A stretch of DNA of 64,000 nucleotides, taken from JBGTSJ01 sp041940305. GTDB lineage: Bacteria > Planctomycetota > Planctomycetia > Planctomycetales > Planctomycetaceae. Both the position numbers and the translations under genes were made by a program. The stretch is taken from positions 1 to 64,000 of the forward strand of contig JBGTSJ010000017.1 of the NCBI GenBank assembly GCA_041940305.1, given 5' to 3'. The notes under the pieces are model-generated. The model saw only the letters and a program-made list of their open reading frames with translations, was not told where the DNA came from and did no database searches. Shown piece after piece: positions 54,466-63,028 of this stretch. The number at the start of each line of letters is the position of its first letter. Position 1 is the stretch's first letter.

Positions 54466-55344
54466 TCATCCCACGGTGCCAGCCCGCCGCATCATCCGCA
54501 GGATGAGTTCGTCGAACGGCACGTCCGCCGTCGTCACCGTGTAGCCGATGCCGTATCCGCGGCAGTAATCCCTCGCCCCCTCCAGGAATTCGCCAAACAC
54601 CCGACGATACGACTTGAGATGCTTCTCGGTCACGGTGATCTTGTTCGAGGCCGAGGTCTCCACGTCGATCAATTCAACGTCCCCCAGCATGTTCGGCTCG
54701 GCCTCCGACTTGTCGTAGATGTGCACGACGTGGGGTTCGTACTTGTGATGCCGCAGCCGGTCGAGCCCCTGTTGATACCCCGATGGATCAAACAGGTCGC
54801 TCACCACGATCGCCAGCCCCCGCCGCTGCTGGCGATGCACGAACGCCGTCACCAGGTCCCGCAGGTTCGTATCGTCCCCCTCCGGCTCAAGGCGCTCGAG
54901 AAACTGCAGTAGCGTGAGGATGCGATTCTTCCCGCGGGTGAGCGGGAAATCCCGGAGGATGCCGTCGGCGAAAGCGATGATGGCGACGCGGTCGAGATCG
55001 GCCAGTGCGACGTAGGCCAGCGCCGCCGTCACCTGCCTTGCCAGATCGAACTTCGCCGGTTTCCCGGTCGCCATGCTCCGCGAGCAGTCCAGCATCAGAT
55101 ACAGATGCAGGTCCTCCTCCTCCTGGAACCGCTTCAGCAACAGCTCGTCATGCCGCGCAAACAGGTTCCAGTCGAGATAGCGGAAGTCGTCCCCCGGGGT
55201 GTAATCACGATGATCGGCGAACTCGACGCCGCTCCCCAGCTGCATCGTCCGCCGCTGAGCAATCAGCTGCCCCCGGAACACTCGGCGCGAGACGATCGAC
55301 AGGTACTCGATCTTTTTCAGGAACTCGGAATCAAACAGGGGCAT
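54466..55344 (-). CDS. DUF58 domain protein
   Basis: 292 aa, no signal peptide. The DUF58/vWA-like pattern is seen: DFRYLDWNLFARHDELLLKR, followed by the MIDAS-like DCSRSMATG (about 91-99) and LADLDRVAIIAFADG. DUF58 proteins are usually encoded next to a MoxR AAA ATPase, and here the moxR gene lies upstream on the same strand, but with a DinB gene and repeats between them. Expected partner genes for membrane vWA proteins (BatA/BatB) are absent downstream. Confidence 0.9.
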   Translation of the reverse strand: MPLFDSEFLKKIEYLSIVSRRVFRGQLIAQRRTMQLGSGVEFADHRDYTPGDDFRYLDWNLFARHDELLLKRFQEEEDLHLYLMLDCSRSMATGKPAKFDLARQVTAALAYVALADLDRVAIIAFADGILRDFPLTRGKNRILTLLQFLERLEPEGDDTNLRDLVTAFVHRQQRRGLAIVVSDLFDPSGYQQGLDRLRHHKYEPHVVHIYDKSEAEPNMLGDVELIDVETSASNKITVTEKHLKSYRRVFGEFLEGARDYCRGYGIGYTVTTADVPFDELILRMMRRAGTVG

Positions 55345-55352
55345 TGATCAGA

Positions 55353-55382
55353 GAACTACGGAATACACGGAAGGCACGGAAG
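55353..55382. repeat. Left arm of inverted repeat flanking the DinB gene
   Basis: 30-base arm with core ACGGAATACACGGAAGG, eight bases from the DUF58 ATG. The complement of the right arm at 55978-56007 matches it at 28 of 30 positions. A small hairpin AAGGAAG / CTTCCTT follows at about 55379-55402. Confidence 0.85.
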
Positions 55383-55462
55383 GAAGCATTCTCTCTTCCT
55401 TGCCAGTGCGTGAGAGCGACTCTTTGGGGATGCAGTCCATCCGCGTGACCAGCAATGGAATC

Positions 55463-55954
55463 CTACACTGCATCACTGCAGAGACGATTCTCCCAACTGA
55501 ATACGTCCCCTTCCGGGAGCGAATGCACCCCGGAGTGCCGCAGCATGTAGAGCACTTGAGCACGGTGGTGCATACTGTGTGTCAGGACATGGGCGATGGC
55601 CGTTCCATAAGTCTTGGCTTGTGGCGGGGAGTCGAGGATGTCTGTCCAAGTTTCGTCCCAAGCGTTCTCCGCCGCAATTCGCCGCGCGATACGAGATAGT
55701 CGGATTTCAGCGACGGCCAGGCGGCCGATCATGCCGGGAATCGTACGGTCGTCCTGACGTCGGATTCCTTCGGCCGCCATAAGTGACGACCACACTTCCA
55801 TGTTATGGATGATGTGATTGAACGTGGCCCGCAGCGAGCGGTGTCCGATGTCGAATTCACGATCAAGCTGCTCCTCACTGAGCCGAGCTGCGATTGCCAG
55901 CAGTTGCCGGGTCGTCCAGGCGTCGTGGCCGAGGAGGCGATCAAGCAGGTTCAT
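55463..55954 (-). CDS. DinB-family (DinB-like four-helix) protein
   Basis: 163 aa from the ATG at 55954 with a GGGGAG ribosome site. The DinB four-helix fold is indicated by GHDAWTTRQLLAIA near the start, FNHIIHNMEVWSSLM in the middle and THSMHHRAQVLYMLR near the end; the His residues in these motifs form the usual metal site. DinB members act as metal-dependent hydrolases or thiol transferases, or are of unknown function. The gene is enclosed by 30-base inverted repeats that fill the space between moxR and the DUF58 gene, suggesting insertion of a passenger unit into an ancestral moxR-DUF58 pair. Confidence 0.87.
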   Translation of the reverse strand: MNLLDRLLGHDAWTTRQLLAIAARLSEEQLDREFDIGHRSLRATFNHIIHNMEVWSSLMAAEGIRRQDDRTIPGMIGRLAVAEIRLSRIARRIAAENAWDETWTDILDSPPQAKTYGTAIAHVLTHSMHHRAQVLYMLRHSGVHSLPEGDVFSWENRLCSDAV

Positions 55955-55977
55955 CACGTCTCCCCACAGAGCGTGCA

Positions 55978-56007
55978 CTTCCGTCCCTTCCGTGTATTCC
56001 GTGGTTC
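55978..56007. repeat. Right arm of inverted repeat flanking the DinB gene
   Basis: 30-base arm, reverse complement of the left arm except at two positions. It ends exactly at the base before the moxR stop codon (TAG at 56008-56010 on the minus strand). With the left arm it encloses 595 bases. Confidence 0.85.
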
Positions 56008-57021
56008 CTACACGGCAGCCGCTTCGCGCACCGGCTTCACTCGCTTCAATACGTCATGGATGACTTCGTCGGTGGAGATATTCTCCGCCTGCCCTTCGAA
56101 GTTGAGAATCATGCGGTGTCGCAGCACCGGGTGCGCCGCCGCATGCAGGTCTTCGCGGGAGACGTGATAGCGGTTGTCCAGGATCGCTGCGATCTTCGAC
56201 GCCAGGATCAGCCCCTGAGCCCCGCGCGGTGAGGCGCCGTAGCGCACGAACCGTTTGACCATGTCGGTCGCCAGTTCGTTCTCCGGGTGCGTCGCCAGCA
56301 CGAGATCGATCGCATGCCGTCGGATCTCATCGGCGATCGGAATCTGACGCGCCAGGGTTCGCAGTTCGATGATCCGTTCCCCCGTCAGCACCGGCTGCGC
56401 CTGCGGCGTCTCCACGCTCGTCGTGCGGTCGAGTATTTCCTCCAGGTTCTGCGCGCTCGGATAGCGCACCAGCAGCTTGCAGAAGAACCGGTCCAGCTGC
56501 GCTTCAGGCAGCGGGTACGTCCCCTCCATCTCCAGCGGGTTCTGCGTCGCCAGCACCAGGAACGGCTCCGGCAGATGGTAGGTCTGCCCGCCGACGGTCA
56601 CGTGATGCTCCTGCATCGCCTCCAGCAGGGCGGATTGGGTCTTCGGCGTGGCCCGGTTGATCTCGTCCGCCAGCACAATGTGCCCGAAGATCGGCCCCTG
56701 CTGGAACTCGAACTTTTTCCGCCCGTCGGCGGTCTCCATCACCACGTTCGTTCCGATCAGGTCGGCCGGCATCAAGTCGGGCGTGAACTGCACGCGCGAA
56801 AAGGTCAGGTGTAGGGCATCGGCCAGGGTCCGCACCAGCAGCGTCTTGCCCAGCCCCGGCACCCCTTCGAGCAGCACGTGCCCACCGGCGATCAACGCCG
56901 AGAGCGTCCCGTCCACGATATCCAGCTGGCCAACGATGACTTTCCCGACTTCCGTCCGCAGTTTTTGAAAGTCATCGCGGAACCGGTCCAGTTGCCCCTT
57001 CAGTTGCTCGCTCTCGGTCAT
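56008..57021 (-). CDS. MoxR-family AAA ATPase
   Basis: 337 aa from the ATG at 57021 (the frame opens 12 codons earlier). Walker A GVPGLGKTLL (about 57), Walker B VLADEINRATPKTQSALLEA (about 118) and the following MEGTYPLPEAQLDRF match the MoxR group. MoxR ATPases act as chaperone-like partners of vWA/DUF58 proteins, and the DUF58 gene follows on the same strand. A terminal Arg-rich finger sequence (RYGASPRGAQ) is present. The 246 bases upstream contain no recognised gene or promoter. Confidence 0.94.
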   Translation of the reverse strand: MTESEQLKGQLDRFRDDFQKLRTEVGKVIVGQLDIVDGTLSALIAGGHVLLEGVPGLGKTLLVRTLADALHLTFSRVQFTPDLMPADLIGTNVVMETADGRKKFEFQQGPIFGHIVLADEINRATPKTQSALLEAMQEHHVTVGGQTYHLPEPFLVLATQNPLEMEGTYPLPEAQLDRFFCKLLVRYPSAQNLEEILDRTTSVETPQAQPVLTGERIIELRTLARQIPIADEIRRHAIDLVLATHPENELATDMVKRFVRYGASPRGAQGLILASKIAAILDNRYHVSREDLHAAAHPVLRHRMILNFEGQAENISTDEVIHDVLKRVKPVREAAAV

Positions 57022-57267
57022 GATGCGCGGCCTGATGCATGGAGGAATTACAGACAATCAGTCTACGACGGGGAGCACCCGAACGCAAAACCGGCGAAGG
57101 GCTGCGTAGAGCGGGCAACTCCGGCCGGAGGCACAGCCCGGGCCACGCCGGCATCGCAGCGACGTTCCGCACGCATACGCCACGAGAGCCAGCCGCAGCG
57201 AGACAATGCGCGGCGCGATTCCGCCCAAATGAGGGAGGGCCGGGTGCGGCCGGATCGCCGCAGAGCA

Positions 57268-57513
57268 TCACCGGCGGGGCGGGCGCTCAACGAGCACGGG
57301 CACAGGAATAGCGCGCCCCATGCGTTGCGGGCCTGCGACGCGGCGACGACGTGGTCGACTCATCCAGCCTGCGAATTGGAAGCAGGCGCCCCGCACAAAC
57401 AGCGTCGTACACACCACGATGAACAGCATTGCGACGCCCCACGCCACCATCGCCGGCGCATGCCGCATCGCCTGATTGAGAGCCGCAACGGCCAACTGGC
57501 CTGTCCGGGTCAT
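57268..57513 (-). CDS. Small membrane protein
   Basis: 81 aa from the ATG at 57513 with an AGGGGAA ribosome site. One hydrophobic helix (about 22-42, APAMVAWGVAMLFIVVCTTL) and a basic, Arg/Pro-rich C-terminus. No family recognised. It lies between the moxR gene and the terminator after the Tyr-rich gene, all on the minus strand. Coding status is plausible, not secure. Confidence 0.5.
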   Translation of the reverse strand: MTRTGQLAVAALNQAMRHAPAMVAWGVAMLFIVVCTTLFVRGACFQFAGWMSRPRRRRVAGPQRMGRAIPVPVLVERPPRR

Positions 57514-57531
57514 TCGCGATTCCCCTTCGCG

Positions 57532-57575
57532 CAAAAAGCAAACGGCCCGCTTCCCCCTCCAGGAAGCGGACCGTT
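57532..57575 (-). terminator. Rho-independent terminator after the Tyr-rich gene
   Basis: Arms AACGGCCCGCTTCC (57541-57554) and GGAAGCGGACCGTT (57562-57575), complete with one G-U pair and a seven-base loop. On the minus strand it is followed by TTTGCTTTTTG, a good U-tract. It lies 29 bases after the stop of the 57604-57906 gene. Confidence 0.8.
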
Positions 57576-57603
57576 CTTCCCTCGTTCCCATCGCCCCCGG
57601 AAG

Positions 57604-57906
57604 TTAGAAGACGTCCAGCGCGTAATGTGCACCGCGATAGTACGGCTTCTCCATTGGATAGAAGTTGTGCCAGTTGGCGTTGTACACCGGGATCTGCTTC
57701 TGAATCGGATACCGGTAGTACAGGTGGTCGTAGCTCTCGGGATACCGCTGGAAATTGTGCGGATAGTACACGTACGGATAGTAGTAAAACCGCTGCCATT
57801 CGGTCGGCTGGCCCGGCGGGGCGGCCTGGGCGTCGCTGCTGGTCAGCGAGAGGCCGGCGGCGGCGGCGACCAGCAGCAGGCCGGTCAGGGCGGCACGTTT
57901 GAGCAT
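57604..57906 (-). CDS. Secreted Tyr-rich small protein
   Basis: 100 aa with a signal peptide (about 1-28, LLLVAAAAGLSLTSSDAQAA). The mature part is very rich in aromatic residues, with YYYPYVYYPHNF and RYPESYDHLYYRYPIQKQIP. No known domain; the composition suggests a structural or surface protein. It has its own strong terminator and is followed by a small membrane protein gene. Similar Tyr/Pro-rich exported proteins occur in planctomycetes (general knowledge, no specific family). Confidence 0.8.
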   Translation of the reverse strand: MLKRAALTGLLLVAAAAGLSLTSSDAQAAPPGQPTEWQRFYYYPYVYYPHNFQRYPESYDHLYYRYPIQKQIPVYNANWHNFYPMEKPYYRGAHYALDVF

Positions 57907-58085
57907 CGTTCAGTCACTCCTGGCTGTCGCGGCTGCGGGACGACACGCGGCGTTCCTAAGAGCCGCCGTGCGGATGTCACCGCACAACCCAATAGATCGG
58001 CCGCCGCAGAACCCCGGCGACAGGAATTCCGGGAAGAATCAGTGCAACCCGAATAATCACGTGATCCCGCCCCACCGAAGGGGGG

Positions 58086-60071
58086 TCAACGAACCACGAT
58101 CGGCTGCGGCCCGGTCGGTGCTGCGCTTCCGTCCAGAAACGTTCGGCACCACCCCTCAAACACGAGCAGCAGCCACAGCCGGGAGCTGTGATTGAGGACT
58201 TCCTGCTCGTGTTCGGTAATCAGCCGTTCGATCGCCTCGCGATTGAAGTAACCTCGCTGCAGTGCCCGGGTGCTCAACAGCGTATCGCGAACCAGGGACC
58301 GGAGTTCGCCCCGAAACCAGACATCCAGCGGCACCCCGAAGCCCATCTTTGTGCGGGTCTGAATCGACTGGGGGAGCAGGTCGGAAAACGTATCGGTGAG
58401 GATCACCTTGCCGCGGGTTCCCTGCTGCTTCAGACGCACGGGCATGCGGGCCGCCAGTTCGGCGACGTGATGATCCAGGAAAGGGCTGCGGGCCTCGAGG
58501 CTGCACGCCATGCTGGCAATGTCCACCTTCGTGAGAATGTCGCACGGCAGATAGGAATGGACGTCCGCGCACATGGTGCGTGTGACGATATCGCGGTCGC
58601 AGCACCGGCCGTAAGCGGCTTCAATGAAGGCGAACGCATCGGCGCCGTCCAGCTGCGCCCGATAGTCCGGAGAGTACAGTCGCTGCCGCCAGTCGCCATC
58701 GAAGATGCCGATCCAGCGCAGGTACCGGCGCTCGGGAGACTGGCTGAGGGCCGCGGCGAACCGCTTGGCTCGCCGGCGCAGCGATATCTTTCCAACGGGT
58801 TCGGGGATCCGCTGCCAGATGTTCCACCCGAACGCCCGCCGCGCGAAGGCCGGCAGCCGGTCGATCTTCGCAGCGAGCCGGACCGCCTGGTACCGGTGGT
58901 ACCCCCCGAACAATTCATCTCCGCCGTCGCCCGAAAGGGCCACCGTCACCTCGCGGCGGGTCACCCGGCAGAGTTCCATGGTCGGAATGGCCGAACTGTC
59001 GCCGAACGGCTCGTCATAATGCCACACCAGCCGCGACATTACTTCCAGCGCCGACGGATCGACGACAGACTCATGATGCTCCGTGCCGAGATGTTCGGCG
59101 GCCTCGCGGGCGTACCTCCGCTCGTCAAACTCCGGTACCGGAAACCCGATTGAAAACGTGTGCACCGGCCGATCGGACAACGACTGCATCAGCCCGGTGA
59201 TGATCGTGGAATCGACCCCGCCGGACAGAAACGCCCCCAGCGGTACGTCGGAGCGCATCCGCAGACGCACGGCTTCTGTCAGAGTGCGCCGCAGTTGCCG
59301 CCGCCATTCCTCCGCGGACCAGCCGCCCGAATCCGCCAGCGCGGGATCGGCCGGAATCTGTGTTCCGTCGCGCAGGCAGTAAGGGGGAGTCCAGTAACGT
59401 GTCGCCGTGAACTGGCCCCCTTCGAAGACCCCCAGATGTGCCGGCGGCAGCTTTGAGTATCCCTTGAGAATGCACTGAGGATGAGGGACGTACTGATACG
59501 TGAGATAGTTCTCGACAGCGGCGGGATCGAGTGCCCGGGGGGCATCCGGCGCCTGCAACAGCGCCTTCAGTTCGCTGGCGAACAGCAGTCGATCGGACTC
59601 GTGACGGTAAAAGAGCGGCTTCTGGCCGATGCGGTCGCGGGCAATGACCAGCCGGCGTGACCGCTCGTCCCAGATCGCCAGGGCGAACATGCCCCGTAGG
59701 TGGCGGACGAAATCGAGGCCGTGCTCCTCATACAGATGGACGATGGTCTCCGTGTCGGAATGCGTGCGGAACACGTGTCCGGCGGACTCCAGCCCCGGGC
59801 GCAGCTCACGATAATTGTAGATTTCGCCGTTGAAGACGACCCAGACGTCGCCCGTCTCGTTCGACAGGGGCTGGTGTCCTCCCTCCAGATCGATGATGGA
59901 CAGCCTGCGGAACCCCAATCCCGCGCCGAATCCGCGGTCAGCCTCGGGGGAACGATAAACTCCATCGTCGTCCGGCCCGCGGTGGCGCAGGCTGTCCGTC
60001 ATCCGCCGCAGAGTCTCCTCACTCAGCGGAACACCCGATGACGTCCAGGCTCCCCCAGCAATGCCGCACAT
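58086..60071 (-). CDS. asnB: Asparagine synthase (glutamine-hydrolysing), AsnB type
   Basis: 661 aa. The N-terminal glutaminase domain starts with the catalytic Cys2 (MCGIAGG); MFALAIWDERSRR and NGEIYNYRELR are typical. The synthetase domain has the pyrophosphatase loop LSGGVDSTIITGLM (about 270), then SGDGGDELFGGYHRYQAVRL. It could be a housekeeping AsnB or the amidotransferase found with polysaccharide loci; the neighbour glycosyltransferase (42-base gap) suggests the latter. A cytoplasmic enzyme. Confidence 0.93.
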   Translation of the reverse strand: MCGIAGGAWTSSGVPLSEETLRRMTDSLRHRGPDDDGVYRSPEADRGFGAGLGFRRLSIIDLEGGHQPLSNETGDVWVVFNGEIYNYRELRPGLESAGHVFRTHSDTETIVHLYEEHGLDFVRHLRGMFALAIWDERSRRLVIARDRIGQKPLFYRHESDRLLFASELKALLQAPDAPRALDPAAVENYLTYQYVPHPQCILKGYSKLPPAHLGVFEGGQFTATRYWTPPYCLRDGTQIPADPALADSGGWSAEEWRRQLRRTLTEAVRLRMRSDVPLGAFLSGGVDSTIITGLMQSLSDRPVHTFSIGFPVPEFDERRYAREAAEHLGTEHHESVVDPSALEVMSRLVWHYDEPFGDSSAIPTMELCRVTRREVTVALSGDGGDELFGGYHRYQAVRLAAKIDRLPAFARRAFGWNIWQRIPEPVGKISLRRRAKRFAAALSQSPERRYLRWIGIFDGDWRQRLYSPDYRAQLDGADAFAFIEAAYGRCCDRDIVTRTMCADVHSYLPCDILTKVDIASMACSLEARSPFLDHHVAELAARMPVRLKQQGTRGKVILTDTFSDLLPQSIQTRTKMGFGVPLDVWFRGELRSLVRDTLLSTRALQRGYFNREAIERLITEHEQEVLNHSSRLWLLLVFEGWCRTFLDGSAAPTGPQPIVVR

Positions 60072-60113
60072 GGACCACGAATCCGCGAACTGCGCCCGCG
60101 GCTTAATGACGTC

Positions 60114-61220
60114 TCACAACTCAATCACGGCGCGATACACCCTGACATGATTCTCAACCATCTGCCGGACCGTGAACTCCTGCTCAATCCGGGCCCGGCC
60201 ATTCGCGCCGAGCCGCAAGGCCAGATCCGGTTGTTGTAGCAGGCGGACGGTGTATTGGGCGAACGCAGCGCCGTCACCGACATCCACGAGATACCCGTGC
60301 TCGTCGTGCGTCACCAGTTCACGGTTCGGCGGAATGCTTGTGCAGACGACCGGCAGCCCGCACGCCATCGCCTCCATCAGACTGTTCGACATCCCTTCAA
60401 AGCTGCTCCCCAGCCAGAAGGCGCTGCAGCACTGCATGATGTCGGCGGCATCGTCGCGGTGCCCCAGAAACCGCACGTGCCGGATACACTCCACATCCCG
60501 CGCGTGCTGCTCCAGCCGGTCCCGCTCCGGGCCGTCGCCGACGATCAGCAGGCAGGCCCGCGGCTCCGCCTGCCTCAGCACCTGTGCCGCCCAGAGTAGG
60601 TCGTCCACCCGTTTCTGTTTCGCCAACCGCCCCACGTAGCACACAAGCAGCGCATCCGCCGGAAGCCGCAGTTCCTCAACCAGGGCGGCGCGAGTGAGTG
60701 CCGGCGGCGGCGGCGGCTCGACGGCGTTGGGAACCACGGTTGTTCGGTCGCGCGGGTAACCGAGCTCGGCATAAAAGTCGGCGACCGGTGACGAATTGGC
60801 GACGAGGCGATCGGTGCGGGAAATGAGCCGGCGGTCTAGCCACAACTGCCACGGCTGCTTCCAGGAATCCACGCAGCGTTCGGAAACGATCCTCCGCATG
60901 CCGGCGGGTGCGCCCTGCACTAGCCGGCCGTAAGCGTTGGCGGCAAACAGCCAGCTGTGCAGGATGTCGCAGCGCGACTCCACCAGATGCCGGCGCAGAC
61001 GACGAAGCGTCCGGGGATCGAACTTCAGCCGCTTGCCGAGGACGGTGACGTTGATGCGGTGCTCACGCAGGACGTCAGCATAAGGACCGGCGCGGTCGAG
61101 CGTGACGACCTCGACGGCGAACTCGTCACGCGGAAGATGAGTCGCCAGCAGCGTGAGCTGTTTCTCCGCGCCCGAGCGGTCGAGAGTCGGAATCAACAGC
61201 GTCAGATTCAGCACAGCCAC
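60114..61220 (-). CDS. Glycosyltransferase, GT4 family
   Basis: 368 aa with a GTG start at 61220 (a second GTG at 61214 is possible). The N-terminal acceptor domain (PTLDRSGAEKQLTLLATHLP) and the C-terminal GT-B motifs are present: CYVGRLAKQKRVDDLL, FWLGSSFEGMSNSLMEAMAC (Glu of the GT4 motif). Retaining transferase of unknown sugar; probably involved in lipopolysaccharide or exopolysaccharide assembly with the adjacent asnB. Confidence 0.9.
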   Translation of the reverse strand: MAVLNLTLLIPTLDRSGAEKQLTLLATHLPRDEFAVEVVTLDRAGPYADVLREHRINVTVLGKRLKFDPRTLRRLRRHLVESRCDILHSWLFAANAYGRLVQGAPAGMRRIVSERCVDSWKQPWQLWLDRRLISRTDRLVANSSPVADFYAELGYPRDRTTVVPNAVEPPPPPALTRAALVEELRLPADALLVCYVGRLAKQKRVDDLLWAAQVLRQAEPRACLLIVGDGPERDRLEQHARDVECIRHVRFLGHRDDAADIMQCCSAFWLGSSFEGMSNSLMEAMACGLPVVCTSIPPNRELVTHDEHGYLVDVGDGAAFAQYTVRLLQQPDLALRLGANGRARIEQEFTVRQMVENHVRVYRAVIEL

Positions 61221-61249
61221 AGGTGGTGACAGAAGGTCGGGAAGTTTGC

Positions 61250-61456
61250 ACAGATGGCCGCGAAGGAAACGAAGAAGACTCGGTAATGGGCGTCAAATCT
61301 CAGGAAGGTTGGTGCAAAGTCCCTTCGTCCCGAAGCGCGTCCTGCGAAGGCACTCTTTAGAAGCTTGGCTTCGAGTGCCCAGCCAGTCGGCCAGCGCAGC
61401 GTCGCCCGACTGATTGCGTCGTCCTGCTGATCTTCGTTGCCTTCGTGCCCTTCTGT
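61250..61456. repeat. Inverted-repeat element with internal hairpin between the glycosyltransferase and fabH
   Basis: 26-base outer arms at 61250-61275 and 61431-61456 are complementary at 22 positions (core CGAAGG-AACGAAGA). Inside is a hairpin GGCACTC-TTTA-GAAGC / GCTTC-GAGTGCC (61349-61379), 12 pairs with one four-base bulge. It fills most of the 258-base gap between the two genes. Confidence 0.65.
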
Positions 61457-61478
61457 AAGCCCCCTCGCCGCACTTCTG

Positions 61479-62480
61479 TCACCACTGGAAGAGCGTCGTG
61501 CCCCAGGAGAGTCCGGCGCCGAAGCCGCACATCAGCACGGTATCGCCGCGCTCGATGCGGCCGGACTGGATCGCCTCGTCCAGCACGATCGGGATGGACC
61601 CGCCCGAAGTGTTGCCGTACCGCTGCAGGTTGTTGAACACTTTGTCCGGCGAAATGCCGAGCTGTTCGGCGGCGGCCGAGATAATGCGGACATTCGCCTG
61701 GTGGAACAGGAACAGGCTGATGTCATGGACCGTCATGCCGGTCTTTTCGAGCAGCAGGTCGGTCGTGTCGGTCAGCAGCCGCACGGCCCACTTGAAGACG
61801 CTGCGGCCATCCATCTTGAGATAGTGCGAACCCGCGTCGAGGGATTCGTGAGTCAGCGGGGTCTTGGTGCCGCCGGCCGGCCGGTCCAGCAACGGTCCAC
61901 CGCTGCCGTCTGAACCCATCTGATAGCAGAGGAACCCCTGATGCGGTTCGCCGCGGCTCAGCAAGACGGCGCCCGCGCCGTCGCCAAACAGGGGATAAGT
62001 GCGCTGATCGGCAGGATTGACGATCCGGCTGTTGCAGTCGGCGCCGATGACAAGGGCGTACTTTGCATTGCCGGTCGCCACGAATTGAGCGGCCGTGATC
62101 ATGGCGTACATGAAACCGGCGCACGCGGCGGCGGTGTCGAAGGCCGGGCAGTCGAGGCCGAGCTGGTCCTGCACCAGGCAGGCGGTCGACGGGCACTGGT
62201 AGTCCGGCGTAAACGTCCCGACGACGAGCAGGTCGACCTCCTGCGGATCGACGTGCGCTGCCCGGATCGCGCGGCGGCCGGCCTCCACGGCCATGTCGCT
62301 GGTCGCCATCCCGGAGGGACAATGGCGGCGCTCGAGGATCCCCGTCCGCTGCTCAATCCAGTTCGCGTCGAAGCCGAATCGCGCGTTCAGATCGGAATTC
62401 GTGACGATCTGATCCGGCACGTACGATCCGCAGCCGATGACCTGCACTCCAAGCAGTGACGACGTTCTGCGAGTAAACAC
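61479..62480 (-). CDS. fabH: 3-oxoacyl-ACP synthase III (FabH/KAS III)
   Basis: Condenses acyl-CoA with malonyl-ACP to start fatty acid synthesis. The KAS III triad is present: Cys in DTAAACAGFMYAM, His in LFLFHQANVRII and Asn in QRYGNTSGGSIP. Length (333 aa from 62480) is typical. The start is uncertain: the GTG at 62480 gives a short extension before GVQVIGCGSYVPD, another GTG lies at 62447, and the frame remains open to a TTG at 62579. It lies near an LpxL-type acyltransferase and glycosyltransferase, suggesting lipid or envelope synthesis. Confidence 0.92.
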   Translation of the reverse strand: MFTRRTSSLLGVQVIGCGSYVPDQIVTNSDLNARFGFDANWIEQRTGILERRHCPSGMATSDMAVEAGRRAIRAAHVDPQEVDLLVVGTFTPDYQCPSTACLVQDQLGLDCPAFDTAAACAGFMYAMITAAQFVATGNAKYALVIGADCNSRIVNPADQRTYPLFGDGAGAVLLSRGEPHQGFLCYQMGSDGSGGPLLDRPAGGTKTPLTHESLDAGSHYLKMDGRSVFKWAVRLLTDTTDLLLEKTGMTVHDISLFLFHQANVRIISAAAEQLGISPDKVFNNLQRYGNTSGGSIPIVLDEAIQSGRIERGDTVLMCGFGAGLSWGTTLFQW

Positions 62481-63028
62481 GGTTCGACCATTACTGACGG
62501 GGTCGAGGCTGAGGCTGGTGTCCGCTTCAAGTGCGATTGCCAAACCGGCGCTCCCTGATCTGTTTCCGGGGGATCGCAATCTCGAACCAATCGGGGTGCG
62601 GATCAGGACCGCGGGCGGCCTCCTTCACTCGCTTGATGCGTCGCAACCATGCGCTGCAGATTGCGTCGCGCAGGACACTGCCGGGGAGGAGTGACCTGGC
62701 GTCAATCGACGTGACGGCAAAACCTGCGGAAGATTGCACCGGACGTTCGAGGGCCAAATCCCTGGCCAAATCCGACCGATGGGGTGAGGAAGAACGTAAG
62801 TTCTTCCGGGCTCTGGGATTTCGGATTCTAATGTCGGGCCAGCGACACTGCCAGTCCGAAGTGCATCAAATTCTACGCATGTCCAGCAAGTTTTCAGAGC
62901 CTCCTCCCACGCCAATCACTCTCGCTCGACAGATCGGGCTCGAGATTTGACGATTGCGGAGAGACTGAGCCCGCAGCGGTCGCTTCCTCGTCGGCCCCTT
63001 GATGCACGACCGAACCGAATGGCCGGTG
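62481..63028. other. Gene-poor stretch between fabH and the LpxL-type gene
   Basis: 548 bases. A possible 80-aa minus-strand frame (62527-62769, TTG start, ending in FEIAIPRKQIRERRF) has no recognised family and no ribosome site, so it is not called. A perfect 8-bp hairpin GGAAGAAC-GTAA-GTTCTTCC lies at 62788-62807 (GNRA-type loop on the plus strand). No promoter was recognised. Confidence 0.5.

Noticed and set aside
57977..58159. Possible 60-aa minus-strand gene overlapping the asnB 3' end
   Set aside because: It overlaps asnB by about 74 bases, lacks a ribosome site and a recognised family.
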